This document shows, in pieces, positions 24,182 to 33,395 of a DNA stretch of 54,492 nucleotides (position 1 is its first letter; every line of letters begins with the position of its first letter). The DNA is taken from NCBI GenBank assembly GCA_021442595.1, contig JABUST010000182.1, forward strand, positions 1 through 54,492, given 5' to 3'. The translations under genes were made by a program, and so were the position numbers. The notes under the pieces are model-generated. The model had not been told where the DNA came from and did not search any database. It saw only the letters and a list, made by a program, of their open reading frames with translations. The DNA comes from Lachnospiraceae bacterium. GTDB lineage: Bacteria > Bacillota > Clostridia > Lachnospirales > Bianqueaceae.

Positions 24182-26020
24182 ATGCACAGAAGGATGGTGG
24201 TTCCATTGAACCGAGAAAACATAGAAAAGCCGAAGTATAGCACCCTCAAAAATGTTGAATGGATGATCGGAATCGCATGGAAAACGAGAAAGCGGGTGCT
24301 GGGCTTCTGTCTGCTGACCGCCGTGCTGGAGGTGCTGCTGAATGTTACGCAACTCTATGTCACGCCCGGAATTCTGTCAAAAGTAGAGCAAAAAGCACCT
24401 ATGGGCGCACTGCTTGGAACCATCGGACTGTTTACGGCGGCACTCTTCGTCATCAGTGGTGTAAAGGAATACGTCAGGCAGAATACCCTGTTTCCGAGAA
24501 TCGACGTGCGGACGGCCATCATCGCCAAGCTCGCTGAGAAGTGTAATCTGACCTCCTACCCCAACACCTTAAAAACAGATTTTATCAAACTGCGTGAAAA
24601 GGCGCACATGACCTGCAAGGGAAATGATCAAGCTGCAGAGCACATCTGGGAAACGCTCACAGTGCTTTTGAAAAATCTCGGCGGCTTCGCCGTTTACCTG
24701 ACCATTCTATCCCGCATGAGCGCCGTTCTTCTGCTGGTGGTAATCGGAACCTGTATTGCGGGCTTCCTTGTGACCCGGGCTGTCAGTAACTGGCGGTACG
24801 CCCACAGGGACGAGGAGGAGCGCTATTATCAGAAAAAATCCTATCTGCGGGGAAAGGCCGAATCCGTCACCCTGGCCAAGGATATCCGGATATTCGGACT
24901 GCAGAACTGGCTGAACGAGCTTATCGATCAGATACATGATCTCTATCTGGATTTCAGTCTACGCTGTGAACGGGTGGAGCTTTTGTCCGATTTGGCGGAG
25001 GCGATCCTCACCATGGCTCGAAACGGCATTGCTTATGTATATCTCATCAGCCTGACCTTGCGTGAAGGGCTGAGCGTTTCTGAATTTCTTCTGTATTTCA
25101 CGGCTGTAACCACCTTCACCACTTGGATCATGGGGATCCTGCAGGAGCTGAGTACGCTTCGCAAAGAATGTCTGGACATCTCCCTGGTCCGCACTTTTTT
25201 GGAATATCCCGAGCCCTTCCGGTTTGAAGAAGGGGAGAACATCCCTGCGGCAGATGCCTATGAGCTGAGAATGGAGCATGTGTCCTACCGCTATCCCGGT
25301 GCCGGGCAGGATACCCTCCACGATCTGACCCTGACCATACGGCCCGGCGAGAAGCTCGCCATTGTGGGACTGAACGGTGCCGGAAAGACCACACTGGTCA
25401 AGCTCTTGTGCGGGTTGTTAGACCCGACAGAGGGCTGTGTTCTGCTGAACGGACAGGATATTCGCACTTTTAACCGCAGAAGCTATTATGATCTCTTCAG
25501 CGCGGTATTTCAGGAGTTCTCTGTGCTGGATGTAACGGTGGCTGAGGAGATTGCCCCGCAGACGGAGGGCATCGACTACGGGAGAATTGCAGATTGCGTG
25601 GAAAAGGCCGGACTGACCGCCCTGATTGAGAAGCTTCCCAGGGGCTTGCAGACCCATGTGGGCAGAGAGGTGTATCTGGACGGTGTACTGTTTTCCGGCG
25701 GCGAGACCCAGAGGCTGATGCTGGCAAGGGCGGTATATAAGAACGGCCCGATCCTTCTTCTCGATGAGCCTACGGCAGCCCTGGATCCCATTGCAGAAAA
25801 CGATATTTACTTGAAATACAATGAGATGACCCGGGGAAAGACCTCCCTGTTTATCTCCCACCGGCTGGCCTCCACACGCTTTTGCGACCGCATCCTTTTC
25901 GTAGCGGAGGGAGGCATCAGGGAGGAAGGTACCCACGAGACGCTGCTGGCAGCAGGTGGTGAATATGCCGGGCTTTTTGAAGTGCAGAGCCGGTATTATC
26001 AGGAAGGAAAGGAGTTCTGA
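24182..26020 (+). CDS. ABC exporter half-transporter (fused membrane and ATPase domains), first subunit
   Basis: 612 residues. Membrane domain with about six helices in residues 30-320, then an ATPase domain from about 355: Walker A GLNGAGKTT, Q-loop VFQEF, signature FSGGETQRL, Walker B ILLLDEPTAALDP and switch His (ISHRLAS). All catalytic residues are present. AAGG lies 7 nt before the ATG. It pairs with the next gene 2 nt away to make a heterodimeric exporter of the type used for peptides or drugs. Substrate unknown; the adjacent secreted-peptide-like ORF is a candidate only by position. Confidence 0.88.
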   Translation: MHRRMVVPLNRENIEKPKYSTLKNVEWMIGIAWKTRKRVLGFCLLTAVLEVLLNVTQLYVTPGILSKVEQKAPMGALLGTIGLFTAALFVISGVKEYVRQNTLFPRIDVRTAIIAKLAEKCNLTSYPNTLKTDFIKLREKAHMTCKGNDQAAEHIWETLTVLLKNLGGFAVYLTILSRMSAVLLLVVIGTCIAGFLVTRAVSNWRYAHRDEEERYYQKKSYLRGKAESVTLAKDIRIFGLQNWLNELIDQIHDLYLDFSLRCERVELLSDLAEAILTMARNGIAYVYLISLTLREGLSVSEFLLYFTAVTTFTTWIMGILQELSTLRKECLDISLVRTFLEYPEPFRFEEGENIPAADAYELRMEHVSYRYPGAGQDTLHDLTLTIRPGEKLAIVGLNGAGKTTLVKLLCGLLDPTEGCVLLNGQDIRTFNRRSYYDLFSAVFQEFSVLDVTVAEEIAPQTEGIDYGRIADCVEKAGLTALIEKLPRGLQTHVGREVYLDGVLFSGGETQRLMLARAVYKNGPILLLDEPTAALDPIAENDIYLKYNEMTRGKTSLFISHRLASTRFCDRILFVAEGGIREEGTHETLLAAGGEYAGLFEVQSRYYQEGKEF

Positions 26021-26022
26021 AC

Positions 26023-27900
26023 ATGGAAGATAAAGTTATGTTCCGTCACAGCGTATCGCTGCATCTCAGAGGCATACGAGAACTCCATAAGGTCTCTGCC
26101 GGATTCTTTCCGATCCTGACGCTGTACTGTGTTTTTAACGCGGTCATTCCTTATGTAACGGTGTTTTTCTCCGCACAGATTCTGAAGGAGCTGGCGACCG
26201 GGCGGCAAGCAGAAGTGCTCTGGAAATGGGTCATCATCAGCGTTCTCGGTATCGGCGCAGCGGCAATCGGGAAAGCGTTTTTGTATCGCAGATACCAGAC
26301 CCTTCTGAGTGACCTGTACGGCAGAAAAGAGATTCTTTTCATCCGTAAAATGTTCAGCTTGGACTTCTCCGAACTGGATAAGCAGGAAACCCACGACCTT
26401 CGGTCACAGATTCAACAAGACGAGAACTGGGGCTCTTGGGGTCTGATGAAATTGGATGAAATATACATGAGCTTTGTCACCGGCGTGATTGGACTCATCT
26501 GCGGAATTTCTTTGACAGTAAGCCTGTTTACATCCCCGGTTCCGGAGGGTTCCGGATGGCTGACGGTGCTGAATCATCCGGGGTTTGCTCTGGTGTTTGC
26601 CGGGCTGATAGCAGCAGGCAGCATACTTGCCGGGAAGCTGACCGCTGTATCCATGAAGGGCTGGGGACAATGCGCAGAGGATGCCACTTTCGGAAACCGG
26701 CTCTTCAGTCACTTCGGCTTTATCTGTATGGATACTGCGCGGAGCGTGGATATCCGGATGAGCGATCAGCACGCACTTGCCGCCTCCTACTTTCGCCTGA
26801 ACAACGCGTTCGGCGCAGATAGTGCCCTCGGCAAAATCTTTCGCGGAAGGATAGGTATTGTTTCCAGCCTCGGAGCCTGTGTGATTCCCTTGGTGACAGG
26901 ACTGATCTACCTGTTTACCTGCCTGAAGGCCCGGGGCGGCGCTTTCGATGTGGGAAGCATCACCCAGTATGTCGGCGCGGCCACTGCCATGACAAACAAT
27001 ATCCATGCGCTGACCGAGCTAACGGGACTTCTGAAAACCAACGCCCCCTATCTGGAAAACACCTTTGCCTTTCTGGACATTCGAAGCGCCATGTATCAAG
27101 GCAGCCTGACCACAGAGAAACGGGCAGATCGCAATTACAATGTGGAATTCAGGGATGTATCCTTCCGGTATCCCGGCAGTGACCGCTGGGCGCTGCGCCA
27201 TTTCAGCATGAAGCTTCAGGTTGGCAAGCGGCTGGCCATCGTGGGGGAAAACGGCAGCGGAAAGACAACCTTTATCAAGCTGCTGTGCCGCCTTTATGAT
27301 CCCCAGGAAGGGCAGATCCTGCTGAACGGCATCGACATCCGCAAATACAATTATCGGGACTATATGGACATCTTCTCCGTCGTGTTTCAGGATTTCCAGC
27401 TCGTCAGTCAGCCCCTGGGGAACAATGTGGCAGGCAGCATGAACTACGACCGGGAGCGCGCGCAGAAAGCCCTTGCGGATGCAGGCTTCGGCGATCGGCT
27501 TTCTGCGATGGAAAAAGGGCTGAATACCATGCTCTACAAGAATCTTGATGAGGATGGAGTAGAGATCTCCGGCGGCGAGGCGCAGAAAATTGCCCTCGCA
27601 AGAGCCCTCTATAAGGATGCGCCCTTCATCATCCTGGACGAACCCACCGCCGCCCTTGACCCCATCGCCGAGGCAGAAATTTACGCCAAGTTCAACGATA
27701 TCGCCGGTGACAAAACCGCTGTCTACATCAGTCACCGCCTGTCCTCCTGTAAGTTCTGTGACGAAATTGCCGTCTTCCACGAGGGTCAGATCATCCAGCA
27801 GGGCACCCACGAGGAGCTGGTTGCTATTGAGGGCGGCAAATATCACGAACTCTGGACCGCCCAGGCTCAATATTATGCCGGACACTTCCGGATACAATAG
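26023..27900 (+). CDS. ABC exporter half-transporter (fused membrane and ATPase domains), second subunit
   Basis: 625 residues. Membrane domain in residues 20-330, ATPase domain from about 370: Walker A GENGSGKTT, Q-loop VFQDF, signature ISGGEAQKI, Walker [14 protein letters not shown] and ISHRLSS. Both ATP sites of the heterodimer look competent, unlike exporters with one degenerate site. GGAAAGGAG lies at the end of the preceding gene, so the two are coupled. Codon usage and GC look like the core genome, in contrast to the small genes to the left. Confidence 0.88.
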   Translation: MEDKVMFRHSVSLHLRGIRELHKVSAGFFPILTLYCVFNAVIPYVTVFFSAQILKELATGRQAEVLWKWVIISVLGIGAAAIGKAFLYRRYQTLLSDLYGRKEILFIRKMFSLDFSELDKQETHDLRSQIQQDENWGSWGLMKLDEIYMSFVTGVIGLICGISLTVSLFTSPVPEGSGWLTVLNHPGFALVFAGLIAAGSILAGKLTAVSMKGWGQCAEDATFGNRLFSHFGFICMDTARSVDIRMSDQHALAASYFRLNNAFGADSALGKIFRGRIGIVSSLGACVIPLVTGLIYLFTCLKARGGAFDVGSITQYVGAATAMTNNIHALTELTGLLKTNAPYLENTFAFLDIRSAMYQGSLTTEKRADRNYNVEFRDVSFRYPGSDRWALRHFSMKLQVGKRLAIVGENGSGKTTFIKLLCRLYDPQEGQILLNGIDIRKYNYRDYMDIFSVVFQDFQLVSQPLGNNVAGSMNYDRERAQKALADAGFGDRLSAMEKGLNTMLYKNLDEDGVEISGGEAQKIALARALYKDAPFIILDEPTAALDPIAEAEIYAKFNDIAGDKTAVYISHRLSSCKFCDEIAVFHEGQIIQQGTHEELVAIEGGKYHELWTAQAQYYAGHFRIQ

Positions 27901-27920
27901 ATCCGGACAGCGTTTTGTAA

Positions 27921-28361
27921 CTGCGGTCTTACTTCAATAATCCGCTGAAGAGAACGGTAAAGACGCCTAAGATGTACTTTTTTGATACGGGCTTGGTGAC
28001 CTATCTGACCCGATACTCTTCGCCGGAGATTCTTGCCAATGGCGCAATCAACGGTACGATTTTGGAGAATTATGTGGTTTCTGAAGTTATGAAATCCTAC
28101 CACAACAATGCCAAGGAGTGTCTGCTCTGGTATTACCGGGACAGCAACAGCAATGAAATCGACTTGGTCATTGAGAGCGACGGCAAACTTCATCCGCTGA
28201 AGATCAAACGGTCTGTGAATCCCGGCAATGAGCCGATCAGCGCCTTCACGCATTTGGACAAAGCATCTGTTCCCCGCGGAAACGGCGCGATACTGTGTAT
28301 GCGTCAGAAGCTTTCCGCAATCGACAGTGAAAATTACATCGTCCCGATTTGGATGATTTGA
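27921..28361 (+). pseudogene. C-terminal fragment of a DUF4143 ATP-binding protein
   Basis: From 27921 the open frame reads YFNNPLKRTVKTPKMYFFDTG and continues to a natural C-terminus. It matches the DUF4143 nuclease-like half of AAA+ proteins, including LENYVVSEVM and WYYRDSNSNEIDLVIE. The ATPase domain that should precede it is gone; a stop lies just upstream and the ABC operon ends 20 bp before. No ribosome binding site is seen. A start at 27972 would give 129 residues. I read this as a remnant left when the ABC operon was inserted or the gene was deleted. Confidence 0.75.
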
Positions 28362-28390
28362 GCCACAAGTAAAGAGAAGTTGAAACGTCA

Positions 28391-28422
28391 AAACCCCGGA
28401 AAGCATCAACTTTCCGGGGTTT
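28391..28422. terminator. terminator of rplM-rpsI (bidirectional)
   Basis: Perfect 13-bp stem AAACCCCGGAAAG/CTTTCCGGGGTTT with a CATCAA loop. T-run on plus, GTTTTGAC on minus. It also stops transcription arriving from the accessory patch. Confidence 0.92.
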
Positions 28423-28443
28423 TTGAGCATTTTGAATTGAAAA

Positions 28444-28839
28444 TCAGCGCTTGCTGAACTGAGGTGCTCTACGAGCAGCCTTGAGACCGTACTTCTTTCT
28501 TTCCTTCATACGAGGATCACGAGTCAGGAAGCCTGCCTTCTTGAGAGCTGCACGGTACTCGTCATCTACATTCAGCAGAGCACGAGCGATACCGTGACGG
28601 ATGGCTCCTGCCTGACCGGACAGTCCGCCGCCGTTGACGTTTACATATACATCAAACTTCTCCAGAGTCTCGGTGGTGGTCAGAGGCTGCTTGATGATAA
28701 CCTTCAGGATCTCATTTCCGCCAAAGTACTCATTGATATCTTTCTTGTTAACGGTAATCACACCGGTACCGGGTCTAAGATAGACACGAGCAACGCTGGA
28801 CTTTCTTCTACCGGTTCCGTAATACTGAGTTACAGCCAT
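28444..28839 (-). CDS. rpsI: 30S ribosomal protein S9
   Basis: 131 residues: [16 protein letters not shown] at the N-terminus, [20 protein letters not shown] in the middle and the basic tail ending FSKR that reaches the P-site tRNA. It follows rplM by 20 nt and is the last gene of its operon, ending 20 bp before the terminator. The 3' end of rpsI is a known integration site for mobile elements in streptococci, which matters for the patch beginning beyond it. Confidence 0.97.
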   Translation of the reverse strand: MAVTQYYGTGRRKSSVARVYLRPGTGVITVNKKDINEYFGGNEILKVIIKQPLTTTETLEKFDVYVNVNGGGLSGQAGAIRHGIARALLNVDDEYRAALKKAGFLTRDPRMKERKKYGLKAARRAPQFSKR

Positions 28840-28859
28840 GGTTTATGCTCCTCCCTTTC

Positions 28860-29294
28860 TTAGTCCTTGATAGTAAGCTCGATGGGCTGCTGAGCCTGAT
28901 GATTGTGCTCAGGACCTGCATAGACCTTCAGCTTCTTCATCATGTCACGACCGAGGGTGTTCTTGGGAAGCATTCCCTTGACAGCAGTCTTGACAGCAAG
29001 CTCGGGCTTGGTGGCAAGCAGCTGGTTGTAAGGAATCTCGCGAAGACCACCGGGCTGACCGGTATGAGTGGAGTAGATCTTATCAGTAAGCTTCTTTCCG
29101 GTAAGCTTGATCTTCTCAGCATTGATCACGATGACATAATCTCCCATATCCAGGAAGGGAGTGAACTCGGGCTTGTTCTTTCCGCGGAGAACAGCAGCTA
29201 CCTGAGAAGCAAGGCGACCAAGGGTCTGGCCTTCTGCATCTACAACGTACCACTTTCTCTCGATATTCTTGCCGCTAGGCATATAAGTTCTCAT
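28860..29294 (-). CDS. rplM: 50S ribosomal protein L13
   Basis: 144 residues: [19 protein letters not shown], the conserved [18 protein letters not shown], and [21 protein letters not shown]. Early-assembly protein of the large subunit. AAGGAG lies 11 nt before the ATG. It has its own consensus promoter and a leader of about 100 nt with a small hairpin. Confidence 0.97.
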   Translation of the reverse strand: MRTYMPSGKNIERKWYVVDAEGQTLGRLASQVAAVLRGKNKPEFTPFLDMGDYVIVINAEKIKLTGKKLTDKIYSTHTGQPGGLREIPYNQLLATKPELAVKTAVKGMLPKNTLGRDMMKKLKVYAGPEHNHQAQQPIELTIKD

Positions 29295-29373
29295 GTAACT
29301 TTACACTCCTTATTCGTTGGTCACTGTGTGGATCAAGACCCGGGGCTAGTGGATCAAATTCCATAGTAACAAA

Positions 29374-29390
29374 GCGATTCGAGAAATCGC
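29374..29390 (-). promoter_or_regulatory. small hairpin in the rplM-rpsI leader
   Basis: GCGATT/AATCGC stem (6 bp, 5-nt loop), followed on the minus strand by TTTGTT, about 10 nt after the expected transcription start. It could be an attenuator or protein-binding site; the T-run is short. Confidence 0.35.
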
Positions 29391-29399
29391 GCAAAAGGT

Positions 29400-29428
29400 A
29401 TTATACGATGGTTTTCGGAGTCTGTCAA
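29400..29428 (-). promoter_or_regulatory. consensus promoter of rplM-rpsI
   Basis: Minus strand TTGACA (29428-29423), exactly 17-bp spacer, TATAAT (29405-29400): a perfect housekeeping-sigma promoter, as expected for a ribosomal operon. Confidence 0.93.
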
Positions 29429-29527
29429 CACAAACTTCGGGATTCCCGACCCATATTTCTGTATGTATACCGGCTCCCCGATATTACACAATGAAAGCTC
29501 AGATTCGGCTTTTGAAACGTTGGTATT

Positions 29528-30325
29528 TTACTGCATGCTTGCAGACACCGGTTCCGCTTCATCCTGCCCTGTATATTCCACCCGGTCCAAAGTCAATCCG
29601 TGAGCCGGAGCTGTAGGCCCAAGAAGCTCCCGGTCTCCTGTCTCCAGTGCACGTTTCACATCCTCGGGGCTGATCTTTCCTCTTCCAGCTTCCACCACAG
29701 TCCCTGCAATAATGCGGACCATGTTGTACAGAAACCCGTTTCCGGTCACCGAGAGTTCGTACAGCGTTCCCCCTGGCTCCCGTTCTTCGGAGATGACCCT
29801 TAATGTGGCTTCATAAACGGTCCTCACCGTGGACGCATTCACCGCTTTACTGCTGCGGAAGGCATGGAAGTCGTGCTCTCCCTCCAGCATTTTGAGGACC
29901 TCCCTCATGGGAGCCTCCTCCAGCCCATCCGTCACCAGCCAGGTAGTGTTCCTCCACTGGGGAAGCAGCACCTTTCCGTTGAAAATGCGGTAGACATAGG
30001 TCTTTCTTTTGGCGTCAAATTGGGGATGAAAGTCAGGATCTGCCTCCCGGCAGTTAAGTATGCGGATATCCTCCGGCAGGTTGGCATTTAAGGCCAGCAG
30101 AAGCTTATCCGCCGGAATGGGATGTTCCAGAGAGAAGGCCGCTACCTGTCCCCGGGCGTGGACTCCTGCATCCGTTCTCCCGGAGCCCTGCAGGTGGACT
30201 TTTTCATGGAACTGACCTTCAATGACATCCTCGATGACTGCCTGCACTGCGGTTCCGTTCTCCTGCCTCTGCCAGCCGGCATAGGCAGTTCCGTCATAGG
30301 CAATGGTCAACTTGATTCTGCGCAT
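29528..30325 (-). CDS. truA: tRNA pseudouridine synthase A
   Basis: 265 residues. IAYDGTAYAGWQRQ, the catalytic Asp in GSGRTDAGVHARGQVA, and the C-terminal NGFLYNMVRIIAG. It makes pseudouridine at positions 38-40 of the tRNA anticodon arm. It follows ecfT by 4 nt, the usual ECF-truA arrangement in Firmicutes. The binding site is within the end of ecfT. No strong terminator is seen before the rplM promoter. Confidence 0.95.
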   Translation of the reverse strand: MRRIKLTIAYDGTAYAGWQRQENGTAVQAVIEDVIEGQFHEKVHLQGSGRTDAGVHARGQVAAFSLEHPIPADKLLLALNANLPEDIRILNCREADPDFHPQFDAKRKTYVYRIFNGKVLLPQWRNTTWLVTDGLEEAPMREVLKMLEGEHDFHAFRSSKAVNASTVRTVYEATLRVISEEREPGGTLYELSVTGNGFLYNMVRIIAGTVVEAGRGKISPEDVKRALETGDRELLGPTAPAHGLTLDRVEYTGQDEAEPVSASMQ

Positions 30326-30329
30326 GACC

Positions 30330-31178
30330 TCATCCTCTGCCTAAGATCTTTCCTATGGCCTGAATCGTACTCAGCACACCCGGCAGATACCTGGTGCAGA
30401 ACAACCCTGCAGCCAGCGCCGTCATGATGAGCTTAGCCACATGATCCTTGACCGTATATTTCAGCTCTTTCATCTTGGTGCGCCCTTCATCGCCCCGATA
30501 GCATCTGGCTTCCATGGCAGTAGCCAGCTCGTCGGCCCGCCGGAAGGCGGATATAAACAGGGGCACCAGCACCGGAATCAGGGACTTTGCCTTCTGAATC
30601 AGCCCGCCGCTCTCAAAATCTGCGCCTCTGGCGGACTGCGCTTTCATGATCTTGTCCGTCTCCTCCATGAGGATGGGAATGAACCGGAGAGCGATGCTCA
30701 TCATCATGGCGATGTCGTGCACCGGCACATGAATCTTTTTCAATGGCCTGAGCAGTCTCTCCAGGGCATCTGTCAGCTGCAGGGGTGTGGTGGTGAGGGT
30801 CATCAGGGAGCAGCCGATCATCAGCATAACAAGCCGCCCTGCCATAAACACGGCCATATACATACCCTGAAAGGTAATATGCAAAGGACCTATGGCCACA
30901 AGCACATCTCCTGCCACCATAAACATATTCAGAACCACGGTAAACAGAAGCAGCATGGCGATGGCCTTCTGTCCCCTCAGAATAAAACTCAATGGAATCT
31001 TCGTGATCCGGATGATGATCAGCAATGAAAGAGCCGCTGCCACCAACCCGAAAATACTCTTAACCAAAAACAGTCCGATGATGAACAGAAAGGTTCCCAC
31101 CACCTTGGTGCGGGGGTCCAGTCTGTGGATCAGGGAATCCGTATCATAATACTGTCCGATGGTGATGTCTCTCAGCAT
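30330..31178 (-). CDS. ecfT: energy-coupling factor transporter transmembrane protein
   Basis: 282 residues with about five to six hydrophobic segments. The coupling helices carry the Ala-Arg-Gly motifs QSARGADF and EARCYRG, which dock into the two ATPases. IHRLDPRTKV at the N-terminus is typical. It links ATP hydrolysis by EcfA1/A2 to exchangeable substrate-binding S-components that import vitamins and metals. The start overlaps the ecfA2 end by 7 bp. Confidence 0.95.
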   Translation of the reverse strand: MLRDITIGQYYDTDSLIHRLDPRTKVVGTFLFIIGLFLVKSIFGLVAAALSLLIIIRITKIPLSFILRGQKAIAMLLLFTVVLNMFMVAGDVLVAIGPLHITFQGMYMAVFMAGRLVMLMIGCSLMTLTTTPLQLTDALERLLRPLKKIHVPVHDIAMMMSIALRFIPILMEETDKIMKAQSARGADFESGGLIQKAKSLIPVLVPLFISAFRRADELATAMEARCYRGDEGRTKMKELKYTVKDHVAKLIMTALAAGLFCTRYLPGVLSTIQAIGKILGRG

Positions 31179-32131
31179 GTTCTCTTCACCTCACCCATCA
31201 GATAAGCTTCCATGTGGGGAATATCCAGAATGGTCTCCGGGAACACATATCCCAGCTTCTCCAATTGCAGCTGCAGCTCCGTGACCTGAGGTATATTCAG
31301 TCCCATGGCCTTCAGTTCCTCCCCGTGGGAGAACACCTGCGCCGGCGTGCCCACATACCTCACATGGCCGTTGTCCATGGCCACGATGCGGTCCGCATAA
31401 TTGGCTACATCCTCCATGCTGTGGGATACCAGGATCACCGTAATACCGGTCTCCTTCTGGAGCTGCTTCATTTTGCCCAGGATCTCGTCCCGTCCCCGGG
31501 GGTCCAGACCCGCCGTAGGTTCATCCAGAATCAAAAACTCCGGTTCCATGGCCAGTACCCCGGCAATGGCGACCCGGCGCTTCTGGCCTCCGGATAGCTC
31601 AAAGGGAGACTTCTGTAAATAGCTTTCGTCCAGTCCCACCATTTCCAGACTGCGAAGCACCCGGCGCCTGATTTCATCTTCCTCCAGGCCCAGATTCCCG
31701 GGACCGAAGGCAATATCCTTCTCAATGGTCATTTCAAAGAGCTGATGCTCGGGATATTGAAAGACCAGACCAACCTTTCTGCGGACCTGGAGCATGAAGA
31801 ATGCTTTTGCCGCCTTTCTGTCTTTGCCGGTCAGCTTTTTCTTCAGGAATTCCCTGCTGTCCTCCCCGAATCTGGTCTTCAGATACTCCCTGACCTGCTC
31901 ATCCTCCGGCTCCTTGAAAATATCAGTGCCGTTCAGAATAACGGTTCCCTCCGTGGGCCGGATAAGTCCGTTCAGCATCTGGATCATGGTAGATTTACCG
32001 GAGCCTGTGTGCCCGATAATGCCGATGAACTCACCGTCAGGGAATGTCAGGTCCACATGGTCCAGGGCCCGCTTTTCCCCGGGAGTTCCCCGGTCATAAA
32101 TATAACTGATATCTTTTAGTTGGATGGGCAT
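31172..32131 (-). CDS. ecfA2: energy-coupling factor ATPase 2, with internal insertion
   Basis: 319 residues, longer than the roughly 285 usual. Walker [10 protein letters not shown] at about 40-48, [10 protein letters not shown], signature ELSGGQKRR, Walker [14 protein letters not shown], then VSHSMED. Between the strand ending NGTDIF and the Q-loop lies an extra charged, helical-looking stretch at about residues 73-114 ([16 protein letters not shown]...). It would sit near the coupling surface and its role is unknown. The start overlaps ecfA1 by 16 bp. Confidence 0.94.
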   Translation of the reverse strand: MPIQLKDISYIYDRGTPGEKRALDHVDLTFPDGEFIGIIGHTGSGKSTMIQMLNGLIRPTEGTVILNGTDIFKEPEDEQVREYLKTRFGEDSREFLKKKLTGKDRKAAKAFFMLQVRRKVGLVFQYPEHQLFEMTIEKDIAFGPGNLGLEEDEIRRRVLRSLEMVGLDESYLQKSPFELSGGQKRRVAIAGVLAMEPEFLILDEPTAGLDPRGRDEILGKMKQLQKETGITVILVSHSMEDVANYADRIVAMDNGHVRYVGTPAQVFSHGEELKAMGLNIPQVTELQLQLEKLGYVFPETILDIPHMEAYLMGEVKRTC

Positions 32132-33141
32132 AGTGCGTTCACCATTTCCTCTACGGTCAGGATGGCAGGGTCCAGGTTCATACCCTGTCGGTTCAGTCTC
32201 CAGGCCAGCTCCGTCATGGCGGGCACATCCAGTCCCACCTGCTTCATGAGCTCAACCTGAAAGAAGATCTCCCGGGGCGTACCCTCCATGACCACCTGCC
32301 CCCGGTCCATGACGACCACCCGGTCCGCCAGCACGGCTTCCTCCATGTAATGGGTGATGTAGACCACGGTCATATGTTCTTCTTGATTCAGTTTCTGCAG
32401 AGTCTTTACCACTTCTGTTCTTCCCCGGGGGTCCAGCATGGCGGTGGGCTCATCCAGGATGATGCACTCCGGCCGCATGGCCAGGATGCCGGCAATGGCA
32501 ATGCGCTGCTTCTGTCCGCCGGATAACTTGGAAGGGGTGGCATTTCGGAAGGCGCTCATCTCCACTGCCTCCAGAGCTTCCTTAACATTCATACGGATCT
32601 TTTCCGGCTCCATACCCAGATTCTCCGGACCGAAGGCCACGTCTTCCTCTACGATGGAAGCCACCATCTGGTTATCAGGATTCTGGAAGATCATACCGGC
32701 CTTCTGGCGGATCAGCCATACGTTGGCTTCTTCTTTTGTATCCATGCCTTCCACCAGCATAACACCCTCCGTGGGCACATGGAGAGCATTGATATGCCGG
32801 GCAAAGGTGGATTTTCCTGAGCCGTTGGTTCCCAGAACCGCAACGAATTCTCCTTTGGATATGCTGAGGTTGACACCCCTGAGAGCGGTGGTCTCGCCAT
32901 TAGTTTTTCCTGATGTCTCCTGGAACTGACCTTTGAATGTTTCTGCGCTCTGACCTCCGGCTGTTTCGCCGGCATTATCTTCAGATTTTTCGAAGAATCC
33001 TTCTTTTTTCTTTCCGGCCGTCTCTTCCGGCTTCATCTCTTCATCGGCTTCGTCTTTATAGATATACGTCAGATTCCGGGCAAGGATCATGTCCTGCTCG
33101 TTGATAGTATCCGGGATGGAATTACGATTCATAGCTGCCAT
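32116..33141 (-). CDS. ecfA1: energy-coupling factor ATPase 1, with low-complexity insertion
   Basis: 341 residues from the ATG at 33141, preceded by a strong GGAAGGAGG site. An in-frame ATG at 33282 would add 47 residues that merely translate a DNA tandem repeat and lacks support. Walker [10 protein letters not shown] at 104-112, Q-loop [11 protein letters not shown], signature KLSGGQKQR, Walker [14 protein letters not shown]. Residues about 30-84 ([18 protein letters not shown]...) are an acidic/lysine low-complexity insert between the first beta strands, absent from standard EcfA1. It pairs with EcfA2 and EcfT. Confidence 0.92.
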   Translation of the reverse strand: MAAMNRNSIPDTINEQDMILARNLTYIYKDEADEEMKPEETAGKKKEGFFEKSEDNAGETAGGQSAETFKGQFQETSGKTNGETTALRGVNLSISKGEFVAVLGTNGSGKSTFARHINALHVPTEGVMLVEGMDTKEEANVWLIRQKAGMIFQNPDNQMVASIVEEDVAFGPENLGMEPEKIRMNVKEALEAVEMSAFRNATPSKLSGGQKQRIAIAGILAMRPECIILDEPTAMLDPRGRTEVVKTLQKLNQEEHMTVVYITHYMEEAVLADRVVVMDRGQVVMEGTPREIFFQVELMKQVGLDVPAMTELAWRLNRQGMNLDPAILTVEEMVNALCPSN

Positions 33142-33180
33142 GGGCGCCTCCTTCCTAAATGAATGACCTGCTGTTGTCCG

Positions 33181-33264
33181 ATCTGTCTTTCCGTATGGAT
33201 AAACAGCAGTTTTCCGATCTGCCTTTCCGTATGGATAAACAGCAGTTTTCCGATCTGCCTTTCC
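33181..33264. repeat. 36-bp tandem repeat, 2.3 copies
   Basis: Units 33181-33216 and 33217-33252 differ at one base; 33253-33264 starts a third copy. The unit has the form ATCTGCCTTTCC...GCAGTTTTCCG. It lies in the 5' leader region of ecfA1, after the rplQ terminator. Confidence 0.93.
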
Positions 33265-33348
33265 TTTGTGGAGAAATCTCAAACCTGCTTCTCTTGGAGA
33301 AATGATTCTCCTGGAATGTCCTGATTCCTTAACTTGTAAGTCTCTCCA

Positions 33349-33383
33349 TAAAGGAAAAGCAGGTCAGATGAAGTCTGACCTGC
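33349..33383 (-). terminator. terminator after rplQ
   Basis: Perfect 10-bp stem GCAGGTCAGA/TCTGACCTGC (33359-33368 with 33374-33383), 5-nt loop, followed on the minus strand by TTTTCCTTTA. It ends the alpha operon 13 nt after the rplQ stop, so the ECF genes need their own promoter or read-through. Confidence 0.88.
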
Positions 33384-33395
33384 CTGGAAAAATCC

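Noticed and set aside
33181-33264. 36-bp repeats as a CRISPR array
   Set aside because: Repeat units are directly adjacent with no spacers and no cas genes are present; it is a simple tandem repeat.
33142-33282. Longer EcfA1 starting at 33282
   Set aside because: The extra 47 residues translate the tandem repeat, and the strong GGAAGGAGG site fits only the ATG at 33141.
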